From Sambucus nigra (Eukaryota; Streptophyta; Magnoliopsida; Dipsacales; Adoxaceae), in contig OX422209.1 in assembly GCA_949130495.1 (NCBI GenBank), positions 696,801,757-696,865,756 on the forward strand: a stretch of 64,000 nt of DNA, written 5' to 3'. The position numbers were made by a program, and so were the translations under genes. Numbering within the stretch: the first letter of the stretch is position 1; every line of letters starts with the position of its first letter. Of this stretch, positions 23,706-33,574 are shown in pieces. Below the pieces are notes generated by a model. The model made no database searches. It saw nothing but the letters and a program-made list of their open reading frames with translations, and had not been told where the DNA came from.

Positions 23706-25583
23706 TGTGAGGCCTAAATAGTAGGTTGTATATAGTTAGCTTTTTATTCTTTCTTTCTTTTTATTTTTCTTTCCTTTTTGATTTAGTTTAGTGTAATTAG
23801 TTAACTCTTTGTTATTTATTTTTGCTATGCTCGGTACTAACTTGTTTTGTAGATTCTTTGGACTTGTTCTTATGGGGATCGCTCTAATTTTGGGTAATAT
23901 CGCTCTTTTCCTCTCTTAACTTGGTTCTTAATTCACATTGAGGACAATGTCAAGTTTTAAGTTAAGGGGTGTGGGATATTCTATCCATTTCTTATTTTAG
24001 TCCATGATTTTTCTCACATGTTAGTTACTTAGTATGCTTTTCTTAGAAAATTCAAAAATTTCAAAAAGATCTTCTTTCTTTTTTGGGCATTTTGCCTTTG
24101 TTTCCGATGATAAATTTCAATAATTGCCCGATCCAATAGACAACCCAATGATGCATGTTCTCGATTTTAGAAGTTATTAGACTTTAGTCTCACTTATTGA
24201 TATTATGAATAACTTCATGAATTAAACTTTAATCCCATGAGCACATGCACTTTTATGGTTATATTGATTTGGTTTAAGATTTTTATAATTCAGTAATCTT
24301 TTGTTGCATTGTATATACTTACACCAAGTAAGCTTTGTACCTTTCGTCATTTATGAGTGTATACACTACTCTTTTATCATTGAAAACGTTGAATTCGTTG
24401 GTAATCTCACTATTCTTTCATTTGACTGTTCATTAATTGAGTTCATACTTGAAATGTATTGCTTGAGCATGATTTTCATATATTGTTTTGATTCGAGAAT
24501 TGCGTAAACTTTTGGAAATGATCATAGGCCCTCTTTGTTATATCACCCATATTAGCCTTGACCTCACCCTTATATGTTTACCCTCGTTAACCCCTTTGAG
24601 CCTAAATATAGCCTTTCATTTCATAACCCCCAATCCCATAACCAACTCTAAATTGGAGTTATAAACCATACATACACTTTCCATACCTTTGTTTGGAATG
24701 TTACTTGGGATTGAATGATGTTGTTGTGATGTCGATTGTAATTTAGGCATATGAGAGTTTGATTAGTAAGGAAAAGAAAGTAGTGAAAAAAGTGAAGAAA
24801 AAGAGAAAGCAAAGAGAAAATGAGAAAAAGAAGAAAAGAAAAAGAAAGAGAAGTTTGTAAATGTTGTATATAGTTCAATAAGCTTTGATTGCTCTCCCCT
24901 ATGATATATCTAATGCTTTTGGAACTTGTTTTCCATTTTTTGATATTGCCCGTATTTTCCCATTATCCCGAGTTTTCATTCCGAACACTTTGAATCCGTA
25001 CATACATATCCTTCGTTTTGTACCCTAGCCATACCTACATTATAACCCTATCAAGTCCTATGTGATCTTAGGTTGATGTAATTTAAAAGTTTAAATAGTT
25101 TTGATAATCTGTGAAAATGCATTTTGCCTCTTTTAGTGTGCGGTATCCTTTCATTGAGATTACAGTTTTTCAGTTTATATATATCGTTCTTCTTTCGTGA
25201 TATGTGTACGGCCTAGTTTCCATTTACATTTACTCTTTATCCCGCATGTCCCTTGTGTTACCTCCCTGTTTCGAGTGAATTCACTTGATGAGTGTAATGC
25301 CCGCGAGGATTGAATATATGCTTGCTTTAATGTTTATCCGAATTATTTAAGTTTTTACCAAATTACACTTTGCATGTGCTCGTCCCCCTCCCACATTTTA
25401 AGGTTTCAATTCTATGAGGTGCATTCTATAATGTTAATGATTTGGACTTTTGTTTGAATTCATTCAATGTGCTAATAATGCGTATAAAATTCTTTTCGCC
25501 ATTGTTGGGCTTGTCGCATGTTGGGTTGGGCATATTTTGAGGAAATCATGTGATGTTTGTGGGTATCATCCCTGAAAGCCCTC
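23706..25583 (+). other. Family N internal noncoding region (young copy)
   Basis: No ORF shared with the old copy. Conserved blocks include 'gaggacaatg', 'atattctatccat' and the purine tract at 24765-24854. Confidence 0.65.
24765..24854 (+). other. Internal purine-rich tract
   Basis: About 90 nt almost free of pyrimidines on the sense strand, conserved in composition with 3449-3537 although individual bases differ. A second plus-strand priming site is one possibility. Confidence 0.6.
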
Positions 25584-25763
25584 ACGAGACGACACTCGTC
25601 CACTAGGGTGACCTAGGGGTTTAACGGCTTATTGCATACCCTAAATGCAATCGAATCACCCGCGAAAGTGCCCTTTTTCTTTTATACCATACTATTGTAC
25701 TATCTCCTGCTTTAGGTTTACTTGTAGTTCTTGCTGCATCCTATTTCAATGCTAGGGACTAGC
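25584..25763 (+). other. Conserved hairpin cluster upstream of the polypurine tract
   Basis: Stems: ACGAG/CTCGT (25584-25588, 25595-25599); CTAGG/CCTAG closed by the GNRA-type loop GTGA (25603-25616); TTGCAT/ATGCAA (25632-25637, 25645-25650); GCTAG-GGA-CTAGC (25751-25763). The last one ends about 20 bp before the 3' LTR. Confidence 0.55.
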
Positions 25764-25768
25764 AATGT

Positions 25769-25783
25769 GTAAGTTAGGGGGTG
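25769..25783 (+). promoter_or_regulatory. Polypurine tract of young family N
   Basis: GTAAGTTAGGGGGTG directly before the 3' LTR start at 25784. Confidence 0.65.
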
Positions 25784-27296
25784 TGATAATACGCAAATAT
25801 TGCGTATTTCTAGCCTCCTCGGGTGCCTTAATCTCTACATTTAAGCCTATTAACCAGAAAATCTCTGTTTATATTGTTAACATGCTATATGAGGTATAAT
25901 TGGGCTTTTGTAGGTATTTAGGTACCAAGTATGGGATTCGGACGCATTCCTCGCAATTTCCGTACGCAACCGCACGTTCAAGGGAATTTTAGTCATTTTA
26001 TAGATTGGGCACCTGGCCCAACATCTTCATGGAAGTTGTATCCCTCCTCGCAAGCTTCGCGTGGCCGCATACGGTGAGTGATTCCGATTCAGAACAAAGA
26101 AGTTACGGCGATTTTAGCGGAGAAGAAATGCAAGCCAAAACAGGGAAAAATGCTGTCTGTCCCTGCTTGATCGATCGATCGACCAAATGGTAGATCGATC
26201 GACCCTTCCCATTTTGTCCCCGTCTTATATGATCGATCGATCGACCAAATGGTAGATCGATCGACCCCCTGTTTTTCAGCAGATATTTTGCATTTCTTTT
26301 CTCTTTTCTTTTCAAATTTAATTCCCACTTGGTATGTAAGCCAATGTTGATGTAATAAACAGTAGGTGAACTTTTTAGAGAGTTTTAGAAGATAGAATAG
26401 TTAGGGTTTGGGTGATTTGCTTAGTTCTTCTTCATTTCTTCTTGGATTGACACACTTTTGGGCTTGAATGTTGACTATTCATCATCCTCTCCATTAATAT
26501 AGTTTGTATTTCTTCATTTCTTGCTTTCTAGTTAATTTACAAGCTTTCTAATTTAGGTTTACATGCTTTATTTACATGCTTTGATTACTTGCTTTGTAGT
26601 GTAATTTTACCGCGTTTATTTATCGCTTTCCATTTATCGCGTTTTTAACATGCTTTCTAGGTAACTTAAATTAGGTTGTGTTTGAATTGAACTCACTCGA
26701 GTTGACGCGTTGCTTTGCTTTGGTGATGGAGTTTATGGGTCTATTTCGAGTGCATTGTCCTAGTTATTATGCCTAGGATATTTGACGGGGCATATCATGT
26801 ATATCCCGTGCTTACGACCTTTCGCGCGTAATTTTCGGGATATTTGTTGACGCCAAAATCTTATTAGGCTTTTATGATGATTTAGGGCGTAACAATCCTT
26901 GATTTAATTAACTGTCGAAGCGAGACGCATTTGTAATAACTCGTCGACCCATGTAACCATTTTATACTACTTAACTCGGGTGAGGGATATTCTACGCAAC
27001 CTATAGTTTTACTCGCTTTGTTAACCTAGTTTCATTTCCCTCGCCTAGATTAATCATTTCCCTTTTATGCATCTTTTCCTTTTTAGTTTCTAATCATCTT
27101 TTACACTTTTATTTCGGATTATTAAATCACTTAAATTCTAGCAACTTGTCTCTGTGGATTTTTGATACCCGACTTACCGCTATACTCACCTGCTGAGTGT
27201 AGTCGTAGTTTAGGTTTTTGTATAGTTCAGGTGAGCCGAACATTAAACGACCGGCGTGTAGGTGACTCTCGCACCGCGACGAAACCCTGCCTATCA
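25784..27296 (+). repeat. 3' LTR of young family N
   Basis: Nearly identical to 20861-22395 apart from the missing 21 bp near its start and scattered substitutions. Both GATCGATC cassettes are kept. Confidence 0.9.
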
Positions 27297-27301
27297 ATAG
27301 G

Positions 27302-28819
27302 ACTTATAGAGGTGTGTATATGCAATTTATCATTTACAGAATATGTCAATTTAATATGTACATTTCATTTTATCCGGAGCCATAAGCGTTTAATGTTATC
27401 ATTATAAACCTCAACGTTTAATAATTGCCAATTTTGTCTCCAAGAGTTGACGACATTACTATGAGTCACCAAGTATAATATACCTCATTCAAGTCTCTAA
27501 AATTCCAAAATTATGTAATCCAAGTTTTCGCTAGTCTCAAATTAATTTGCTAAAGGCGAAATTACACTACCGTCTATTGAGTAATCCCCGAAATACGCAC
27601 AATTATTCCCTTTCTAATCTAGAGTGGTCACATACCTAATATAAGACTCTAGTAAACTTTATTACTTCCTAAGAGAAAGTTCCGAGGTCCTTCAGCTGCA
27701 AGAAAAGGATTACAAACTAAGTTAGCAAAATATCCTAAAAGAACAGAAATTTATAATTGATTCGCCCTGGCCGAATCTATTCGGTCTTGAAAGTGAATCG
27801 ATTCGGATCGGCCGAATCGATTCGGTCAAGGGGACCAAACTTTCTTCTTGTTGCCGAATCGATTCGGATAATCCTAATTGATTTTCCCAGCATAGACCTA
27901 TAGCCTACCCCTTTAGCGAATCGATTCGCTAGGGGCGAATCGATTCGCCTGGGCCATAATGGCCAGTTTCGGCTATGGATTTTAATAACCCAAAATTTTC
28001 CCAAAATCTTTTCTCTTCCATTTTTCCCACGCCAGCCATAAAAAATCCAACGAAAATAATCCTACATAAATACTTGCTACTATAATCAACACAATATCCA
28101 TCTAAAACAATGTTTAAGGGTTCAAACACTAATAATTCATTTAAACCCATAATTGTTCAATTGTTCCCAATACATAACTATCACTATAATTTATTCACCT
28201 TAAATCATATATTAGCAAGTAAGAAACTTTCCTTAAGGTTGTATTCTCGGATTCTCTTCCGATAGATGCAAGACCAAACCCAATTTCTTTAATTCTCCCC
28301 CTTTCTTTTTTTTTTCCCGAAATTTTCTTTCTCTCTCTTTCTCTCTAGGTTTAGGAAGCATACAATTGAGAAATAAGAGGGTTGTAAGACTTAATCATGA
28401 ACTTAACATTAGTTTCCATCTTTAAATATTAATACACCATTAAAATGACTCGTAACTACATAATTAAGTCATAACCTGTCAAAAGTGCCCGGAACCTAAA
28501 AATACAATATGGAACTTATTTTGACTATCTCGACCATTTCAGGACTAACCGCGCCCTCTAAATTGGCATCCGGAATAATATAAATCATTTCATGTTCCAA
28601 CATCATTTTAAACTATAATTATCGTTTCAAGCACAACGACACTACAAAACGTGACATGATGCTATTTACATTCACATAACTGTAAATATGCAAAATCTAG
28701 TAAATATTATCTTTTAAATAACTTAAAATAATATTTACTCCATCATCCAATATTTTATATAATTACCTCACATGGTAAATTGATGTAAAATTAATTACTC
28801 AAAAATAAGGGTTGTTACA
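27302..28819 (-). repeat. Chromovirus 3' LTR, second segment
   Basis: Continues the LTR after the nested element. It carries the palindrome array at about 27794-27949, including TAGCGAATCGATTCGCTA (27914-27931) and GGCGAATCGATTCGCC (27934-27949). Ends TTGTTACA. Confidence 0.88.
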
Positions 28820-28833
28820 TACCCCCCCCCCCC
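28820..28833 (-). promoter_or_regulatory. Chromovirus polypurine tract
   Basis: A run of twelve G followed by TA on the minus strand, directly before the 3' LTR. Confidence 0.7.
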
Positions 28834-28852
28834 TTATAAGGGAATTTTTCCC

Positions 28853-29128
28853 TCAAAATTCAAGCGTACCTTGCAAAAAGAGATGTGGATACTTTTCTCG
28901 CATATCGTCCTCACGCTCCCACGTTGACTCCTCGGCATTGTGATGTCCCCATTGGACCCGAACCAAGGGCACCACTCTAGATCTTAGCCTAAGCTCCCCG
29001 TGATCTAAGATTGCAACTGGTTGTTCCTCGTATGAAATATCGGGCTGCAATTCAATATCATCTAAAGGAATGTGCCAGTGAGATCCTTCACACCTTTTGT
29101 AATTTTTCAAGGTTGAAACATGAAACAC
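28853..29128 (-). pseudogene. Chromodomain at the integrase C-terminus
   Basis: The 91-codon frame begins FHVSTLKNY and holds a chromodomain-type block, VRVQWGHHNAEESTWE, followed by REKYPHLF. In chromoviruses this domain guides integration to heterochromatin. It is the best preserved part of the element, but is separated from the integrase by a frameshift near 29140-29190. Confidence 0.8.
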
Positions 29129-29186
29129 ATCATGAATCTGTTATAGGTGTTCTGGTAAGGCGAGTTGATAAGATACTGGGCCTACC

Positions 29187-30332
29187 TTAGCAATGATGGG
29201 GAAAAGGGCGTACATAATGTGGCGCAAGCTTTCCTTTCTTCCCAAATTGCGTTATACCCTTCATTGGCGATACCCGTCCCAAAACTTGATCTCCAACCTC
29301 CAATTCCACATGCCTTCTATTTGCATCAGCATAACTCTTTTGACGATCTTGAGCGATTCGGATGCGATTGCGAATAAGTTCAATCTTTGAAGAAGTATCT
29401 TGGATCATTTCAGGTCCAAGAAATTTATTATCCCCTACTTCCAACCAACTAGTAGGTGATCTACACGGTCGGCCATATAATGCTTTATAGGGTGCCATAC
29501 CTATAGTGAATTGGTACGAATTATTATAAGTGAATTCGACCAAGGGAAGGTATTGTTCCTAACTCCCTTTAAAGTCCAATACACATATTCTGAGCATGTC
29601 CTCCAATATTTGGTTGACTCTTTTCACCTGTCCATCTGTTTGAGGGTGATAGAAGGTACTCAATTTCAATTCGGTTCCCATAGCTTCTTAGAAAATTCGC
29701 CAAAAATGGGAAATAAAAATCTTTTCTCGATCGGAGACTATATTAATGGGCACCCCATAGAGTCTAACAATCTCTATAATAAATAACCGAGCATAAGGAG
29801 CAGTATTGTAGTCTGTACGTACCGATAAAAAATGTGCCGATTTGGTTAAACGATCGACGATAACCCAAATGGAATCATGACCACTTTGTGATGTCGGCAA
29901 TCTCGTGATGAAATCCATTGAGATGCTTTCCCACTTCCATGCCGGTATTTCTAAGGGTTGTAACAATCCCGTTGGTCGTTGATGGTCTACCTTCACCAGT
30001 TGACAAGTAGTACATTGAGAAACAAATTCAGAAATGTCCCATTTCATACCCGCCCACCAATATTGATGGTGCATGTCTTGGTACATTTTGTCTCCACCAA
30101 GATGTACTATAAATTTGGACCCATGAGATTCTGTCATTACGGCCCGTCTCAAATCCTCCTCACCCGGGACAAAAAGTCTCCCATGGAAACGTAACCCACC
30201 CTCAGAACTTATAGAGTAAGATTCCGCTCCCTCGGTTAACAATTGGCATATACGGTCTTGACAATCTTTGTCCCTTCCTTGAGATTCCACAACTCTTTCC
30301 ACTATCGTAGGCGTAACGGTTAACACTGACAT
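29187..30332 (-). pseudogene. Chromovirus integrase
   Basis: Two frames, 29688-30332 and 29187-29543. The zinc-binding part keeps both histidines (ESH, VHLGG) and both cysteines (CTTC). In the catalytic core the first Asp (SMDFITRLP) and second Asp (IVSDREKIF) are present. The third residue, normally Glu in the 'TDGQ.ER.N' motif, reads Lys (TDGQVKRVN; codon at 29622-29624). The core is also split by stops between 29543 and 29688. The C-terminal GPF-like block (GKLAPHYVRPF) is visible near 29190. This enzyme cannot be active as encoded here. Confidence 0.82.
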
Positions 30333-30985
30333 AAACGCCTAGCAACCGCGTCCTGTTGGCTAAGTTCTTTCCATTTAGCCTTCCATACCCTTGCTAATTC
30401 CCCCTCGGGTTTTCGACTCAACGCATCCGCCACTACATTAGCCTTACTCGGGTGATAATGAATATCAAATTGGTACTCCTTAAAAAATTCTAACCACCGA
30501 CGTTGTCGCATATTCAAGTCCTTCAGCGAGAATAAATATTACAACAATTTGTGGTCAGTGAAAAGACTAAACTTCTCCCCCAGGAGGTAATGTCTCCAAA
30601 TCTTCAAGGTAAAAACCACTGCAGCAAGTTCCAAATCATGAACTGGATAATTCTTCTCATGGGGCTTTAGCTTGCGAGAAGCATACGCAATAGCCCGATG
30701 TTCTTGCTGTAACACACCTCCCAACCCTTGTAGAGATGCATCCGTAAAGACTAAATATTCCAACCCCGGTCTCGGTAATGCAAGTAATGGAGCAAAAGTC
30801 AACTTATCTTTCAACTCATCAAAATCTAGTTGACAAGAATCATCCCAAACAAACCTCACTACCTTCTGAATTAAATTTATCAAAGGGCTAGCAATCTTAG
30901 AAAAAACCTTGATAAATCCGTGGTAATAGCCACCCAAATCTACCGAAATGCTCTCAGCTGTAACAATGTGACCTAAGAACTGCAC
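30320..30985 (-). pseudogene. Chromovirus RNase H
   Basis: The frame 30539-30985 has the TDAS start of RNase H, the '[15 protein letters not shown]' block, ELAAVVF and TDHK. A stop cuts the domain after TDHKLL, and the rest ([22 protein letters not shown], in part) continues at 30320-30517. It removes the RNA strand during reverse transcription. The start of this frame (QFLGHIV) is still reverse transcriptase thumb. Confidence 0.8.
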
Positions 30986-31453
30986 TTCCTATAGCCAAAA
31001 ACCACACTTCTCAAACTTGGTATACAATTGATGATCCCTCAACGTCTGCAGGACCAACCGTAAATGTTTAGCATGATCGACTTCCGTTTGAGAATACACT
31101 AGGATTTCATCAATAAACACGATAACAAACTGGTTCAGGTGGTCTCAAAACACTCTATTCATAAGGTCCATAAACACTACAGGAGCGCTAGTTAACCCAA
31201 AAGGCATAACCAAGAACTCATAGGACCCATATCTAGTTAAGAACGCAGTTTTGGACACATCCTGCTCTCTAACCCGCAGCTGATGATACCCAGTCTTCAA
31301 ATCTATTTTAGAGAAGTACGATGCTCCTCTTAGCTGATCAAACAAATCATCGATTCGAGGTAGTGGGTATTTATTCCTGATGGTAACTTTATTCAACTCC
31401 CGGTAATCAACACATAACCGGAGATAACCATCTCTCTTCTTCACAAATAACAC
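30986..31453 (-). pseudogene. Chromovirus reverse transcriptase
   Basis: The frame 31145-31453 has the finger and palm blocks [34 protein letters not shown] and [10 protein letters not shown] stop at 31145-31147 comes before the catalytic box, and downstream the box reads FIDE where the family has F-[IV]-D-D; the second catalytic Asp is Glu (31106-31108). The polymerase is therefore doubly inactivated. Confidence 0.82.
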
Positions 31454-31603
31454 ATAAGAACCCCACGACGACGTACTTTACCTAATAAACCCCTGTTCTA
31501 ACAACTTCTGAATCTGATCTCTTAACTCCCTCATTTTCACAGGAGCCATACGGTATGGAGCCCTAGCAATCGTCTGCGTTCCCAGTGCTAAGTCAATCAC
31601 AAA

Positions 31604-32287
31604 CTAAATCTCCCTACTTGGAGGTAAACCCGATATCTCCCGAAAAATATCTTCGGAGTCTTTAACAACGGGAATCGAATCTAAGGAAACGACTATATCA
31701 CGAGAAGTCTCCTCCGCAATACAATACAAATACCTGATAAAACCTCCCTCTGAAAGAGGCATGGCCATTAAAAATATCTCTTGCCCCGGAACGGCAAAGA
31801 CTATACTCTTCCCATAACAATTTACTATCGCATGATATTTCACTAACCAATCCATACCTAAAATAACATCATACCCGACCATATCAAGGATGAGTAAATT
31901 GGCCTCAAAACACAAATTACCAAGGTTTATTCCTACTCTTTTACAAATAATAAAAATGAGTGAAACATCACCCATAGAGGATTTGACACTAGTAAAAGTA
32001 CTTTTCGCAGATTTAATCAATTTCGTCGATTAAAAAAAACTTCTAGAAATAAATGTGTGTGTCGCACCCGTATCAAACAATACATGACCCATATGCCCAT
32101 AAATGGGAAACTTACCCTCGATAGCTGGCGGCGCTGGCGGGGTTGGAGGAAGCATAGCATTCTGTATATGGTAGACAAGTCCATACTGTAGTTGTCCTTG
32201 TTGTGGAGGGAGGACTGGATTAGGCACTGGTGGTGGTAAATGCGCTTGCTGATGCTGTGGAATTTTAGGAAACTGTCCCCCAACCAA
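31604..32287 (-). pseudogene. Chromovirus aspartic protease
   Basis: Catalytic DTGA lies at 32063-32074 (LFDTGATHTFIS). A frameshift or stop at 32030 separates it from the second half (31604-32020), where DVILGMDWL, the C-terminal retropepsin block, is found. It would have processed the polyprotein. Confidence 0.78.
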
Positions 32288-32290
32288 CTA

Positions 32291-33403
32291 AAGACACGAT
32301 TTCCTAAAATAACCCGGCTCCCCACATTGAAAACAACGACCCGCCATATTCTCCTGATTATGACCCCTATTATTTCTGAACTGCCCAAAGCCTTGGCCTG
32401 GATGGCCTCGACCCCATTTGTTACCCCGACCTGCCTGGCCCACCAGTTGCTGTTGCTGGACACCCTGACCTTGCCTAAAACTACTACTACCGAAATTAAA
32501 TCCCCCAAAACGCTGTCTTTTGGACAAATCCCCTTGCTGGGTGTCCTTTTCCTTTTTCTTATTTCCCAACGATTAAGACGATGATAGTGATCCTCCGGCA
32601 CCATTGCCTCCCGGCTTACTCGATTGCCCCATAATTGAAACTTTCTTACTTCCTTGTACATGCAAACGATGATCTTGACAATGAAGTAATGCAACATTCA
32701 TCACATCCCCGAATGCTTATAAAGTTGGATTTCCCAGCAAGTGTTGTCGTATTCTCCAATGTAAGCCTCCAATAAACTTTGATATTCTCCTTTCCTCCGG
32801 AGTTAACTCATCCGGCATAAAACTAGCCAAATGAGTGAATTCTTCCTCATACTCTGCCACCGAACGTTCACCTTAAACTACATCTTGGAGTTTCCTTCTC
32901 ATCTCCTTTTAAACCGCGAGAGGAAAATACTTTCGGTCAAACAAAACCCAAAAGTCAGTTATAGTTATGCTATCTCTTTGTTCTGGCGTTGTCATCGACT
33001 CCCACCAGTGTAAGGCTGCTCTAACTAGTTTAAAAGTAGCAAGGATTTATTTCCGTTCCTCACTACAGTCTACCACGCGAAGATGGCGCTGCATGTCCTT
33101 CTTCCATTGGTTTGCCACAATTACATCAGAACCACCCTGGAATTCAGAGGGATGACCCTTTAATAAAGATTCCCTGACTCTTTCCCATGGAGAAGGTCCC
33201 GCAGGGGCTTGCACCTCCTGAACCCTCGGTTGTTGGGCTTAGGGAAATTGTTAAACCATGGCAGTCATCGTCGCATTGACCACCTAGGCGACAATATTGG
33301 CTACCTCAGCGGCATTAATAGTTCCTTGCTGTGGCAGTGGAGGTTCTACATTATCTTCTGCAACTCTATTTCTTCTCGCAGGGCGACCTCTCTTAGGCGG
33401 CAT
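32291..33403 (-). pseudogene. gag: Chromovirus gag
   Basis: The start MPPKRGRP is at 33403 on the minus strand. Capsid-type blocks follow (W..MQRHLRV, FDRKYFP, EYEEEFTHLASFMP, RISKFIGGL). The zinc knuckle at 32294-32335 reads CFQCGEPGYFRKSC, with Tyr where the zinc-binding His should be. At least five in-frame stops are present; several are TAG or TAA where CAG or CAA would keep the frame. Confidence 0.78.
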
Positions 33404-33560
33404 CTGAGACGAAGAAACAATTGAATTAGAATACTATTGAGATAAATTCTTCTGCAAATATAGACAAACATAACAGTCCTAGCAGTAAGGCTCTATATCA
33501 AAGAACGCTACGGTAGAACGTGACAAGTCCGCATAGATCCTAAAGACTCTAGAACCTAAT

Positions 33561-33572
33561 GCTTTGATACCA
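33561..33572 (-). promoter_or_regulatory. Chromovirus primer-binding site, tRNA-Met
   Basis: Minus strand TGGTATCAAAGC, two bases from the LTR end at 33575. Confidence 0.85.
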
Positions 33573-33574
33573 TT

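Larger units (their letters stand above)
20861..27296 (+). mobile_element. Young family N element: non-autonomous gypsy-type LTR retrotransposon
   Basis: 6436 bp between perfect ATAGG target duplications (20856-20860, 27297-27301). The uninterrupted site is visible in the other chromovirus LTR at 34741-34746. LTRs run TG...CA (1535 and 1513 bp), with a tRNA-Asp primer site and a polypurine tract. The 3.4-kb internal region has one unrecognised ORF set and no pol. tRNA-Asp priming is used by the Athila/Tat side of plant gypsy elements, so a parasite of that lineage is likely; the lineage is inference. This is the youngest insertion of the nest. Confidence 0.88.

Noticed and set aside
24648..24878. 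Phe/Leu-rich membrane-like frame on the minus strand (also 3442-3675)
   Set aside because: Antisense of the purine-rich tract; produced by base composition, not conserved as protein.
32240..32584. 114-codon plus-strand frame within the chromovirus
   Set aside because: Antisense shadow of gag and protease.
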